A DNA stretch of 64,000 bases from JAJFUG01 sp964473155 (GCA_964473155.1 CAYYNT010000015.1:4477-68476), one strand, 5' to 3'; shown: positions 8,523 through 17,696, numbered from the stretch's first letter. Numbers and translations: made by a program. Notes: generated from the sequence alone by a model not told the origin.

Positions 8523-9581
8523 TCAAAGCCGCATCCTCTCGCATTCATCCTCACCCAACGCCCGCGTCTCCAATATTCTTGATCCCTCTGCCGCGCCTCT
8601 CACCTCGACACGCACTGCCATGTCTCTTTTCCCGTCGCTGTAGCGGGCAGTCAGCTCGGCTCCAAGACGGATCTCCTCTTCGCCTATCTCCCCCTCCAGA
8701 ACTGTCAGCGGTCCCATAACATCCACGCAGTTTATTGTCACCATTTCAGTAGTGTTCTTCTCAAGAAACAGATTTTCTGTTTCATTCCTGCCTACCACCG
8801 CTTTTGCACGCTCGTTAAGACGGAAATGTCTTCCTACTTTCAGCATAAGCACCTGTTCCGCTGTGACTGTCTTCTTTTCCTGGTGTTGAAACAGGTCCTT
8901 AAGACGACGGGCGTAATTTCGGTCTGTCAGGAAACAACAGCCCCCCGCAGGCTGAGGGTAATCGCTGAGACCGAGTTCCCGCGCCAGCTCCATCTGTGGC
9001 TTCCTCGTGCGGCCGTAGAATCCGTAAAGTTTCTCTCTTTCCACCCAGCCCTCTATCTCCGGTACGGTCGGCTCAAGAACTCTGGCCGAAAGAGGTCGAA
9101 GCACGTACCCGGTCAGGCCGCTTTCTTTCTCTATCATTCTCAGTGTGTTTCGCATCTGGCTCATCGGCCGCTGACCCACCACCTCGCCGGTGATTATAAA
9201 TTTTGCCCCTATCTTTTCCATAAATTGCTTAGCTTTTTTCTGCATGTAAATTCTGCAGTCTATACAGGGGTTTACCGCGCTGCCGTACCCGTGTTTCGGG
9301 CTGGTCAGTATGTCCATGTATTCAGCGGATATGTCTATAATCTCCACCGGGATGCGCCATTTGGCTCCGGCTTGAAGGGCCTCGTTACGCACTGATTCAG
9401 GATCAATGTCAGCTCCTAACCCAAGCATCTTACGTTTGTGGTCTGTAAGACAGAAACCCGTGTTGAAATTGATCCCTGTCACCTCCACACCCTGGTCCGC
9501 CACGATCTTCACGGCCAGCGTGGAGTCCAGGCCGCCTGAAAGCATTGCTACCGCTTTTATCTTTTCTCCTTTATAAGCCAT
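8523..9581 (-). CDS. PP-loop (ThiI/MnmA-like) ATPase with C-terminal NFACT-R-like domain
   Basis: 352 residues. The N-terminus carries the PP-loop motif SGGLDS used to adenylate tRNA or a small substrate, and a conserved C-x2-C (NPCIDCR) follows. The middle part (PAGGCCFLTD) resembles tRNA-thiolation family proteins. The C-terminal section (LKVGRHFRL, then VVGRNETEN) resembles the RNA-binding NFACT-R type domain. This suggests a tRNA-thiolating or related RNA-modifying enzyme; the exact reaction is inferred, not known. It overlaps the upstream BadF-like gene by 11 bp and ends 2 bp before mnmE, so it is very likely co-expressed with tRNA U34 modification genes. Confidence 0.8.
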   Translation of the reverse strand: MAYKGEKIKAVAMLSGGLDSTLAVKIVADQGVEVTGINFNTGFCLTDHKRKMLGLGADIDPESVRNEALQAGAKWRIPVEIIDISAEYMDILTSPKHGYGSAVNPCIDCRIYMQKKAKQFMEKIGAKFIITGEVVGQRPMSQMRNTLRMIEKESGLTGYVLRPLSARVLEPTVPEIEGWVEREKLYGFYGRTRKPQMELARELGLSDYPQPAGGCCFLTDRNYARRLKDLFQHQEKKTVTAEQVLMLKVGRHFRLNERAKAVVGRNETENLFLEKNTTEMVTINCVDVMGPLTVLEGEIGEEEIRLGAELTARYSDGKRDMAVRVEVRGAAEGSRILETRALGEDECERMRL

Positions 9582-10227
9582 TCCTTGAATACTCCTTTCT
9601 CAACCCCTCCACCAGGACGAACCTGCCCAGAGGAATCACTTCGACGCCCTCCGGAAAAGAACCGAGGAAAAGGGGATTGTCGCACATCCCGCCGGACAGG
9701 TAAAAACCTCGCGGAGATCCAATAAAATTCCAGGCGTTCAATGCCAGTCCCCTCGTAAACTCAGCCACTGCGCGCTCGGGACTTTCACCTGCGGCTATCG
9801 ACTCGAATATCTTCTCCATTCCAAGAACTCCGCAGGTTATTCCGAGAGCGCGCTCACCTGTCCGGACCGCCGCAGGGTCGAGTGAGAAATAGCTTAACAG
9901 AAGTTCCAGGGTGAAACCGGTCAGGGCTCCGCATTTTACTGACCAGTTCATTTCGTCCACCTTACGGCCGGACACTCGAAGGTATTTTACATCCCGGCTG
10001 CCGATATCCAGCACCGTGAAATCATTTTCATCTACAAGCGCCAGCGCCCCTGAGCCAAGGGCGATAAGTTCGTTGACTGTTCTACTGGCCCTCTCGCGGG
10101 TATTGTGCCCGGTGGCCAGGTCGGCTTGCAGTGGTCCGAGATCCTTTGTCCGTCTTATAACGCCTTCGCCGGTTGCCGTATCGTAAAGCTTGGTCCATGA
10201 TGTTCCGAAATCGGCCAGAAGAGCCAT
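9571..10227 (-). CDS. BadF/BcrA-type ASKHA ATPase (activase-like)
   Basis: 218 residues with ASKHA-fold signatures: an N-terminal phosphate-1 loop (DFGTSWTK), a second phosphate loop (VLDIGSRDVKYL) and an adenosine motif (YLSGGMCDN). This is the pattern of 2-hydroxyacyl-CoA dehydratase activases and related BadF/HgdC proteins. The usual Fe-S bridging cysteines between subunits are not obvious: Cys residues occur in VKCGALTG and GITCGVLG, matching the positions where activases keep them, but a dehydratase partner is absent. It is first in the operon with the PP-loop protein, mnmE and mnmG. It could energise a reductive or sulfur-transfer step for its PP-loop neighbour; this is inference. Confidence 0.75.
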   Translation of the reverse strand: MALLADFGTSWTKLYDTATGEGVIRRTKDLGPLQADLATGHNTRERASRTVNELIALGSGALALVDENDFTVLDIGSRDVKYLRVSGRKVDEMNWSVKCGALTGFTLELLLSYFSLDPAAVRTGERALGITCGVLGMEKIFESIAAGESPERAVAEFTRGLALNAWNFIGSPRGFYLSGGMCDNPLFLGSFPEGVEVIPLGRFVLVEGLRKEYSRNGL

Positions 10228-10541
10228 GTGCTTTGGACCTCTCCATGTTTCTTAAAATCACCGTTGCTCTATTACAATGCAATAACATAAGATAGCGGTT
10301 TTCGAACAACAGCGCCAGATGTTCTTTGATATTGCTTTTCCTTCTCCTTTACAAGCAGACTTGTTTTCTGTAACTAATTATATTCAAAATAGTTGATACA
10401 TTTTATACCATTGTCTTCCATTTCCCATTTTGTTGGATCAACGTAAATAATAACAAAGGATGCATTGTATTTTATGCATTGTATTTTTTGGGGTCGTCTT
10501 GTATTTTGAAAATTGAACACTCCAACTTCTCCAAGGTATTT
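10228..10541. other. Divergent intergenic region (mnm operon / amidase)
   Basis: 314 bp between two divergent genes. It is clearly AT-rich from about 10330 to 10500 and must hold both promoters, although I cannot pick one confidently. A short direct repeat (ATGCATTGTATTTT, twice) lies at about 10460-10488. No RNA gene or ORF of note is seen. Confidence 0.5.
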
Positions 10542-12344
10542 ATGATTCCCCTGGCGTCCCGCACTAAGTCAAGGTTTCCCGGCGCTCTCGTCTCGGCGGT
10601 TATAATCCTTTTCTGCTCCCTGGTCCCTTCTTCCTTTCCCTCGGGCCTCCTGATAGCTCAGGAAGAGCCCACCGGCGGTCTGGAGCCAGGCCAGGTGCGC
10701 ATGGGTGCAAGCCTTTGGGAAACCCTGATCGAAAACGATATCAATCCTGTGCAATGGAAGGAAATATTCCAGTATAACAAGGTAAACAATCCTGCGTTCA
10801 GGAAGATACGCTCGGCAAAAGTAATCCCGCGCGGCACGTTGATACTTGTTCCTCCTGAGGGCTATTCTCCTTCAAAGCCGGCTCCATTAAAAACAAATTC
10901 GACAGCTTCCTCCGGCCGCCCCTCAATCCTTGATACACTTTCCCTTCTTGATGGTATATTGTTCCTCGAGATCGATGCCGGTGGGCTGCGTCATGTCAAC
11001 GATATAATCGCGCGGTACTGTATTCCCGCCGGCCTCAAGGACAGTCGCGCCCGGGACCTTATCCAGCGCAGCGTAATCAGTGATCTTCGCGACCTTTACC
11101 ATCGCATGGACCGGGAGTTTTCTTCCCGCGACCGCACTTATCTCATACCTCTTTATCTTCTTGCCGAAAACCATAAATCAATCAAGGACCGCCTTCAGTC
11201 CGCTTTCACCGATCCGGCCCTTTTCGCGCCTCGTGACAGCCTTTTCCCCGTAAATCCAGGAGACATGCTGCACACGGCCGTCGAGGGTGAAACCTACCGC
11301 AGCCTTGCCCGGAAATATGTCCCCGATCCCTCTGTTTTTCCAGAGCGTTACCCCTATCACAAGGACAGGGAATCCCACCTGAGCTACATGGCCCAGATAA
11401 TCCGTCACTACAACGGAAATCAGCCTCTCTGGCCGGGACAGCGCTACTATATTCCGTTCTGGCTGCCCCAGGGTCGCTATTACGACAGCATTCCCGAGGT
11501 GAAGCTCATTGCCCGGGACAAGAAAAAGATGGTCTATTCCAATGGTCTTGAAGTTTCGCTGGAATACCATGTCACCCGGAAAAAGGCCTACCGTCAACGC
11601 CGCGAGCGTTACTATCCACCCCTTGAGCGCCGTCTTCCAGATGGCAGCCGGGCCTATCCTGACATGCTTCTCTGGCACCGCACAGGCCTGGATCCCGAAA
11701 GCGAACAGATATTGCGCTCCAAGGGCAGGCAGCATTTCAGTCTCAGATATATCTACCGCACGTCCGTTGCAAATTACTACATCGATGAATCCGGGCTGTG
11801 TTTCCTTGTTGCGGACCCGGAAAATAACGCCCGCGATCATGCCGGGTCGCCCCATGATTACCGCTGTTTCTGGGACGGGCAGTCAAACATTTCGGATATT
11901 TCTCTTTCCGTGGAGGTGGAGGGCTGGTTCCAGGGCGATCTGAACTCTTCTCAGCTTGAAACCATGCGCCGTTTTCAGGAAATGGTCCGTTCGCGCTGGA
12001 TTATTCCCATGCACCGTGTTCTTGACCATCGTAAGGTTGCCTGCCGCCGTGGCCCGGACCTGAAACTGGAGCGGGGGCGTAAGGCGGATGGTCTTTCCAT
12101 GAACGACCGGCTTGCCCTGGGCATTCCCTCGATCCTTGATCCGGATGTCATACGCGGCCTGGTTAATCCGAATCTCGACGGTATCCAGTCCAGACAGGCC
12201 GATTCCCTGGACTACTGGTGCGGGGTGGCGCTCGATCCCGACCTCGAGGAATCTGCCCGCCTCACAGGCTGGCTTCAGGAGGGTGGGCGCTGGCTGAGGC
12301 CTGCGCTTTCTCAGTCAGAAGATGTCTTCCCCGCTTCAAAGTGA
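10542..12344 (+). CDS. Exported LysM-like / N-acetylmuramoyl-L-alanine amidase (Amidase_2 family)
   Basis: About 600 residues from ATG 10542 (an upstream in-frame start gives no signal peptide and lacks a ribosome-binding site). The N-terminus has a charged segment and a hydrophobic stretch ending near A-Q-E-E, a probable signal peptide. Two LysM-like regions follow (about residues 50-105 and 240-310; the second contains GDMLHTAVEGETYRSLA). The last third looks like a zinc amidase of the T7-lysozyme/PGRP type: H379 in LLWHRTG, then an ANYYIDESG strand, the S-V-E-V-E-G strand, H496 in DHRKVAC and D506. The H-to-D spacing of ten matches AmiD. Likely role: cleaving the glycan-peptide bond of peptidoglycan in the periplasm. 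Confidence 0.75.
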   Translation: MIPLASRTKSRFPGALVSAVIILFCSLVPSSFPSGLLIAQEEPTGGLEPGQVRMGASLWETLIENDINPVQWKEIFQYNKVNNPAFRKIRSAKVIPRGTLILVPPEGYSPSKPAPLKTNSTASSGRPSILDTLSLLDGILFLEIDAGGLRHVNDIIARYCIPAGLKDSRARDLIQRSVISDLRDLYHRMDREFSSRDRTYLIPLYLLAENHKSIKDRLQSAFTDPALFAPRDSLFPVNPGDMLHTAVEGETYRSLARKYVPDPSVFPERYPYHKDRESHLSYMAQIIRHYNGNQPLWPGQRYYIPFWLPQGRYYDSIPEVKLIARDKKKMVYSNGLEVSLEYHVTRKKAYRQRRERYYPPLERRLPDGSRAYPDMLLWHRTGLDPESEQILRSKGRQHFSLRYIYRTSVANYYIDESGLCFLVADPENNARDHAGSPHDYRCFWDGQSNISDISLSVEVEGWFQGDLNSSQLETMRRFQEMVRSRWIIPMHRVLDHRKVACRRGPDLKLERGRKADGLSMNDRLALGIPSILDPDVIRGLVNPNLDGIQSRQADSLDYWCGVALDPDLEESARLTGWLQEGGRWLRPALSQSEDVFPASK

Positions 12345-12631
12345 TGTCATTCCATTTTCTCTGTGACATTACCATCCCTTCAAAAATATTATCTCAAAAA
12401 ACATTCTATATTCCTTTCTTATAGTCATGGCGCAACACGTCTGTTTGTTCTTTTTTCAGCCGAATATCATTTTTTTCATTCCCGGCTTTGACAAATCTTT
12501 CGCAAAAGAGTAACTTTTAGCTGAGACCTCCGTTTTTACAGCTTGAATAATTTTCCGAACCACCCCTTCCCCTGATATTTTCCCGTTGTTCTGGTGATTT
12601 AAACCATAACCGCAGTGTGTCTGGAGGAAAG

Positions 12632-13201
12632 ATGGTCAAGAAAGGCAGCAAGACCGAGCACAACCTTCTGGCCGCGTTCGCTGGCGAGAGCCAGGCCCGC
12701 AATCGTTACACCATGTACGCGGCCACGGCCCGCGATGAGGGCTACCGTCAGATCGAGGCTATTTTCCTGGAGACCGCAGATAACGAGCGCGTACATGCCC
12801 GCAGCTTTTTCAGCCACCTCCCCGGCGACCCGGTTACTATCACGGCCATGTATCCCACGGCAATCGGTGATACGGCTTTCAACCTGAAAGCCGCAGCCGA
12901 TGGTGAGAACGAGGAGCATACGAATCTCTATCCTGAAGCGGCCAAGGTGGCCAAGGCCGAGGGCTACCCGGAGGTGGCGCGCCTGTTCCTTGAGGTGGCC
13001 AAGGTGGAGGAGGAGCACGAGAAGCGTTACCTGAAGCTCCTGCACAATGTGGAGGAGGGGTTCGTTTTCAAACGCGGGAAAAAAGTATTCTGGAAGTGCC
13101 GGGTCTGTGGCAGAGTTATAGAGGCCACCTCCGCACCCAAGCGTTGCCCTACCTGTGAGCACCCGCAGGCAGTGTTCGAGCTGTTTGTCGAGAACTACTG
13201 A
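12632..13201 (+). CDS. rbr: Rubrerythrin
   Basis: 189 residues from the ATG at 12632, which has a good GGAGGAAAG ribosome-binding site; an upstream GTG at 12617 lacks one. The ferritin-like diiron domain has E-S-Q-A-R-N-R-Y and, later, VEEEHEKRY. The C-terminal rubredoxin domain has two C-x2-C pairs (CRVC and CPTC). Rubrerythrin reduces hydrogen peroxide in anaerobes and microaerophiles. It appears monocistronic and ends upstream of a terminator at 13320. Confidence 0.95.
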   Translation: MVKKGSKTEHNLLAAFAGESQARNRYTMYAATARDEGYRQIEAIFLETADNERVHARSFFSHLPGDPVTITAMYPTAIGDTAFNLKAAADGENEEHTNLYPEAAKVAKAEGYPEVARLFLEVAKVEEEHEKRYLKLLHNVEEGFVFKRGKKVFWKCRVCGRVIEATSAPKRCPTCEHPQAVFELFVENY

Positions 13202-13319
13202 CCTGTGAGAAACGCCCTGGGCGTCGGAGGCCGCAGATTTATTTATTTAGTGTAGTGTATCAGGTGGACGTCTGTCTGGCCGCCGCGGTTCTCGATCAGG
13301 TAATAGTCTCATTTTAAGT

Positions 13320-13348
13320 CCCCGGATTGCAAGACCGGGGGCTTTTTT
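13320..13348 (+). terminator. Rho-independent terminator after rubrerythrin
   Basis: A stem CCCCGG/CCGGGG with a 9-base loop is followed by GC and a run of six T. It lies about 120 bp past the rubrerythrin stop. The bases between show no ORF. Confidence 0.8.
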
Positions 13349-13473
13349 ATTGCCATCAATTCTGAATTATGAATACGAATCGTTTGAATACAAATCCCCC
13401 TCGATTTCCCCTGCAATCCATAACCGGGAATTGTGGTGGCAGGGGAGAATTGCTCCAATAAATCACCATATCT

Positions 13474-14673
13474 TTAGCTTTCGAATATATCCAGCGGACC
13501 GCGGCTTTCGCGGTGAGCGAGCCCCAGTTCGAGGGCCAGCTCATGGTAACGCGCGCGGTTCATGCGGCAGAGATGAAGAGGCAGTGGTTCGTTCTTGACC
13601 GGACTTTCCTCGAAATCCACGGCGATAATCATTTTTCCTCCTGGCGCCAGGGCGCGTCTCATAGCACGCATAGCGCCCTCGGGATCGAACAGGTGCTCTA
13701 GGACGTAAATACTGACCAGGGTATCGTATGGCCCGCACAGGTCAGCGGCTTTTTCATCCAACGGATGGATGCGTACTTTGAATCCGCGCCGTCTGAAACG
13801 CCAGGCAGCGAAATCCAGAAGCGGCCCGCCAAGGTCCAGGTGCGTCACCCGGCAGCCTTTCTCGGCCAGCGCAATCGAGAGTGTCCCGCAACCGCCGCCA
13901 TACTCCAGCACCCTGTCCCCAGGACTGCAAAGAGACAGGACCTCACGCACTAAATCCTCCTCATCACCGTTGTACTCGGTCTTCATCAGTTCGTAAAGAT
14001 AGAAATCATTCTCCTGATAGAAACGGCAGACCGCATTTTCATCGGCGGGCTGCTTTTCACGCCAGAGCGCCACCGCCTTAAGCCCGGCCAGGTCGCATTT
14101 GCGCTCGACTTCCTCGGGATGCTCTCCGGTATATTCCGCCAGCTCGGTAATCACTTGCCGCTTTTTTTCGAGGAAGGGTGCGTGAAATCCTTTTTCAAGC
14201 CTTACGAGAAATTCCGGCCCGCAAAGCGAGGCCTGGCGGTCGCTGTAGAGATGAACAATCCCCGGCGCATTCGAAGCCAGCGCGATCCGGTTGATGTTGT
14301 GGTACGAAGGCTGAAGCCTTTTTACAGAGGAACAGGGTATGACAAACAGATCGCAGCACAGGCCCCTGAGCGACCGGATGTCCATATCCTCAAGACGAAG
14401 GAACCCCTGGCCCGGACAAACCAGACATTCCAGGCCATCCATCTCTCTTCCGGGCTGGCAGAGCAGAGTTATCGCCGCCTCAGGGAAAGCGCTGGCGAGT
14501 TCCACCTGGGCGAAACGCACAAGCGGTTCCGGCGCGCAGCGGACCAGGAGAATCCGCTCCGGCGCCGGCTCGATGCGGCCAAGAAGCTTTCCAACAGGCA
14601 GCAATGACGGTGTTTCAAATCTGTCTTCCGCGAGCTTCAATCCGAAACCTTTCCCTTTTTTGGACTCAATCAA
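13474..14673 (-). CDS. Class I SAM-dependent methyltransferase with N-terminal Rossmann-like region
   Basis: 399 residues from a TTG start. The C-terminal half (from about residue 235) is a class I methyltransferase: motif I is LEYGGGCGTLSIALAEKG, the acidic end of strand 2 is THLDL, and motif III/IV is YDTLVSIYVLEHL. The N-terminal 200 residues begin like a GT9/heptosyltransferase Rossmann strand (RILLVRCAPEP) but lack clear catalytic residues. The substrate is unknown; methyltransferases with this SAM motif act on sugars, lipids and small molecules. It is convergent with rubrerythrin. Divergent from it, 119 bp away, is an Rrf2 regulator. Confidence 0.75.
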   Translation of the reverse strand: MIESKKGKGFGLKLAEDRFETPSLLPVGKLLGRIEPAPERILLVRCAPEPLVRFAQVELASAFPEAAITLLCQPGREMDGLECLVCPGQGFLRLEDMDIRSLRGLCCDLFVIPCSSVKRLQPSYHNINRIALASNAPGIVHLYSDRQASLCGPEFLVRLEKGFHAPFLEKKRQVITELAEYTGEHPEEVERKCDLAGLKAVALWREKQPADENAVCRFYQENDFYLYELMKTEYNGDEEDLVREVLSLCSPGDRVLEYGGGCGTLSIALAEKGCRVTHLDLGGPLLDFAAWRFRRRGFKVRIHPLDEKAADLCGPYDTLVSIYVLEHLFDPEGAMRAMRRALAPGGKMIIAVDFEESPVKNEPLPLHLCRMNRARYHELALELGLAHRESRGPLDIFES

Positions 14674-14734
14674 TAGATTTTTCCAACTCTATCGGCAGAA
14701 AACGTAAGCGGATTGATTTTTTTAGAAAAAATCA

Positions 14735-14761
14735 TTGACAGGTTGTAACAAAGGATACAAT
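14735..14761 (+). promoter_or_regulatory. Promoter and palindromic operator of the Rrf2 regulator gene
   Basis: A -35 element TTGACA (14735-14740) and a -10-like TACAAT (14756-14761) are 15 bp apart. The spacer and -10 contain an inverted repeat TTGTA-N8-TACAA (14743-14760), a plausible autoregulatory operator. The spacing is shorter than the usual 17, which is common for repressor- or activator-dependent promoters. Confidence 0.45.
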
Positions 14762-14792
14762 ATTTTATTTAAGATAAGAGGATGACATAGTC

Positions 14793-15197
14793 ATGATATC
14801 ACAGACCGGACAATACGCTCTTCGCGCTCTGGCCTATCTGGGCGCTCACAACAACGACCACTACCATCTGGTTCAGGAAATGGGGCGGGAGTTGGATATC
14901 CCGTCACAGTATCTTTCAAAGATTCTTCACATCCTGGTGCGCAAGGGCATTCTGGAATCACAGCGCGGCCGTCAGGGCGGTTTCCGTCTTCGACGCACGC
15001 CGGAGGAAATAACGCTCTACGAAATCCTCGAAGCGCTCGAGGACCTGGGTAAATTCGATTATTGTATCCTGGGTTCAGCGCCCTGCAAGGATCGCAGCCG
15101 CTGTCCGATGGACAGCATGTGGTGCGACGTCCGTCAACGCTACATCTCTTTCTTGAAAAAAACCACAGTGGCCCAACTGGCCCATAAATCAGCCTGA
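14793..15197 (+). CDS. nsrR: Rrf2-family (NsrR-like) transcriptional regulator
   Basis: 134 residues starting MISQTGQYALRALAYL, the winged-helix start of Rrf2 proteins, with the recognition helix region QYLSKILHILVRKGI. The Fe-S ligands C91, C98 and C104 sit in the C-terminal region with spacing x6 and x5, with C111 close behind; the pattern fits Fe-S-binding NO or iron regulators. It is followed by a quinol nitric oxide reductase, so NsrR-type NO sensing and relief of repression is the likely role. The gene symbol is by analogy. Confidence 0.75.
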   Translation: MISQTGQYALRALAYLGAHNNDHYHLVQEMGRELDIPSQYLSKILHILVRKGILESQRGRQGGFRLRRTPEEITLYEILEALEDLGKFDYCILGSAPCKDRSRCPMDSMWCDVRQRYISFLKKTTVAQLAHKSA

Positions 15198-15245
15198 GCT
15201 GACAAGATAACCGCAAGGAAAAGCAATTTTTGGTTTTATTTTCTG

Positions 15246-15265
15246 ATATTAAGGTCTTCTAATAT
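15246..15265 (+). promoter_or_regulatory. Candidate operator upstream of the NO reductase gene
   Basis: Inverted repeat ATATTA-N8-TAATAT in the 178-bp gap between the Rrf2 regulator and the NO reductase. The 8-base spacing is the same as in the palindrome ahead of the regulator. Its role as an NsrR-type site is inferred from position only. Confidence 0.3.
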
Positions 15266-15375
15266 TCTTTATAAAACCCAGTCCTTGGGACGAGTTGATC
15301 CTTCACCCGGATGCTTTTCAATTCCGCGCTTGGCTGTCTGCATCTAAACTATCAATAAACCAGAAGGAGGGTTGC

Positions 15376-17667
15376 ATGTCCTTACGGTTGCTGAAATGGG
15401 CGGCGATAATCTCGTTCTTCTTCGCGATCGGCATGTTGCTGGTCGGGGGCTGGTTCGCCAAAGACAAGGTCCCGCCCTATCCCGGGCAGGTGCTGGACGT
15501 CTCCGGAGCAGTGCTGTTCGGGAAGAAAGACATTATCGAGGGTCAGAACGTCTACCAGCGCTACGGTCTGATGGATCATGGAAGCGTGTGGGGACACGGC
15601 TCACAGCGTGGAATGGAATTCTCGGCCGTAACGCTGCGGCTCATGGGTGAGTCCATCCGAGAGAGGATCGCTCAGAGCAGATATGGCCTTCCTTACGCCA
15701 GCCTGGGTCCGACCGAAAAAAAGATAGTGGAAGTGCAGGTGGCGGAGCAGATCAAGACCAACCGCTACGATAAGGGCCGCGACGCTCTGAGCCTGACCCC
15801 GGACCAGAGCGCCTCTCTGGAAATGATATATGAATTCTGGGAGAAAACTTTCCGGGACGGGGAGCATCGCTACGGTTTCCTGCCCGGCACGGTGAAAAGC
15901 GAAACCGAGCGCCGTCAGATCGCGCGCTTTTTCTTCTGGACCGCCTGGGCCGCCGGAACGTTGCGGCCTGGAGACGAATACACCTACACCAGCAACTGGC
16001 CCCCCGACCGTCTGGCCGGCAACACTCCCTCCGCCGCGGTGTACATTTGGACCCTGGGCGGACTGATCTCGCTGTTCCTGGTGCTCGGGATATTCATCTG
16101 GCTTGTTCATCACTACGGCATCTGGTACGGCGAGGCCAAGGGCGCATCGCTGGCCGCCAAACTTGTGGACATGCCGCTGACTCCCAGCCAATACAAGGCG
16201 ACCAAGTATTTCCTGGTGGTCATCCTCCTCTTTCTTCTTCAGACCAGTTTCGGCGGGCTGCTGGCGCACTACACGGTAAACCCCTCCACTTTTTACCTGC
16301 AGAAGATAGCGGAGATTATCCCGTACAGTTGGGCCAAGAGCTGGCACCTTCAGCTCGCCATATTCTGGATCGCCACAACCTGGGTCGCCTCGGCGATCTA
16401 TCTGGCCCCGATAGTGGGGGGACGGGAACCGCGGGCCCAGGGCCTGCTGGTCAATATCCTCTTCGCCGCCATCCTTTTAGTGGCCGTGGGCAGCCTGGCC
16501 GGGGAAGTCGCCGGGATAAAGGGAAAGCTGGGCGAATGGTGGTTCTGGCTGGGTCACCAGGGCTGGGAGTATCTTGAGCTGGGCCGCTTGTGGCAGATCC
16601 TTCTTTTCGGGGGCCTGATCGCCTGGCTGTTCATTGTTTATCGAGCCATCGCCGGTCATTTCCGTGCGCGCCGGGAAAACGGCGATAGTCATTTCAGCGC
16701 CCTGATCGTGTTTTACGCCCTGAGCGCAATTCTGGTGGTGGCTTTCTTCGGTTTCGGCCTGTTTTACGGACGGGGCACGCATCTGAGCGTGGCCGATTAC
16801 TGGCGCTGGTTTGTGGTGCATATCTGGGTCGAGAGCATCTTCGAGTTCTTCGGCGTGGCGGTGATCTCGGTGGTCGTAGTGGCCATGGGTCTGGCCAGCG
16901 CGAAAGACGCTCTGGTGGTGGCGTATTTCACCGCGGCCCTGGTCTTCCTGAGCGGTATCCTGGGAGTCTCGCACCATTATTTCTGGTACGGCGGTCCCAG
17001 CTTCTGGCTGGCCGTGGGAAGCGTTTTCAGCTCGCTCGAACCGGTCCCTCTTTTCGGGCTGATCGTGCGAGGGCTGCTTGAATACAAGGACATCCGTAAG
17101 AAAGGAATAGATTTCCCGTACAAATGGCCGATGTATTTCCTGGTCGCCTCATCGTTCTGGAATTTCCTGGGCGCCGGGCTGTTCGGTTTCCTGATCAACC
17201 TGCCGATAGTCAATTACTACGAGCACGGCACCTACCTGACCATGAACCACGGTCACGCCGCGCTGTTCGGGGTGTACGGGATGCTCTCGATAGGGCTGCT
17301 GCTTTTCTCCTGGCGCGGCCTGGTGCGGAAAGAGTATTGGAACGACAAGCTGCTTAAAGTGTCTTTCTGGGGTTTCAATCTGGGGCTGGGGATGATGACC
17401 CTGGGCACTTTGTTCCCGGTGGGAGTGATGCAGGCCTGGACCAGTTTCCGCGAGGGCCTCTGGGCCGCGCGCAGCGCCGATTTCTTCGAGCGGCCGGTCG
17501 TGCATTTCCTGGGCGAGATCAGGATGATCCCGGACACGGTCATAATCCTCGTGGGCGTGGTCCCGCTGGCCTGGTTCCTCTTCAGCACCTACCCGAAGCT
17601 CAAAGCGGTCGAGATCAAGGAGGGCGAATCGGTCTGGGAGCGTATCGGGCTTAAAGGCATGGACTGA
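15376..17667 (+). CDS. norZ: Quinol-dependent nitric oxide reductase (qNor)
   Basis: About 763 residues from the ATG at 15376, which has an AAGGAGG site 5 bp before it; a TTG 81 bp upstream is rejected. The N-terminal part has a membrane segment and the periplasmic region typical of qNor (GQNVYQRYGLMDHGSVWGHG). Twelve or more membrane segments of a heme-copper-oxidase-type core follow. The histidine-rich motifs include SWHLQLAIFWIATTW, LSHHYFWYGG-like (SHHYFWYG) and MNHGHAALFGVYGML. It reduces NO to N2O with quinol electrons, protecting the cell from NO. It ends before a strong terminator, so it is probably a single-gene transcript. Confidence 0.93.
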   Translation: MSLRLLKWAAIISFFFAIGMLLVGGWFAKDKVPPYPGQVLDVSGAVLFGKKDIIEGQNVYQRYGLMDHGSVWGHGSQRGMEFSAVTLRLMGESIRERIAQSRYGLPYASLGPTEKKIVEVQVAEQIKTNRYDKGRDALSLTPDQSASLEMIYEFWEKTFRDGEHRYGFLPGTVKSETERRQIARFFFWTAWAAGTLRPGDEYTYTSNWPPDRLAGNTPSAAVYIWTLGGLISLFLVLGIFIWLVHHYGIWYGEAKGASLAAKLVDMPLTPSQYKATKYFLVVILLFLLQTSFGGLLAHYTVNPSTFYLQKIAEIIPYSWAKSWHLQLAIFWIATTWVASAIYLAPIVGGREPRAQGLLVNILFAAILLVAVGSLAGEVAGIKGKLGEWWFWLGHQGWEYLELGRLWQILLFGGLIAWLFIVYRAIAGHFRARRENGDSHFSALIVFYALSAILVVAFFGFGLFYGRGTHLSVADYWRWFVVHIWVESIFEFFGVAVISVVVVAMGLASAKDALVVAYFTAALVFLSGILGVSHHYFWYGGPSFWLAVGSVFSSLEPVPLFGLIVRGLLEYKDIRKKGIDFPYKWPMYFLVASSFWNFLGAGLFGFLINLPIVNYYEHGTYLTMNHGHAALFGVYGMLSIGLLLFSWRGLVRKEYWNDKLLKVSFWGFNLGLGMMTLGTLFPVGVMQAWTSFREGLWAARSADFFERPVVHFLGEIRMIPDTVIILVGVVPLAWFLFSTYPKLKAVEIKEGESVWERIGLKGMD

Positions 17668-17696
17668 CACTCAGGCGCAGGATGCTGTAAATAAAA

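Noticed and set aside
10460..10490. Short direct repeat ATGCATTGTATTTT as a regulatory element
   Set aside because: Only two copies of a low-complexity AT-rich sequence; chance is likely.
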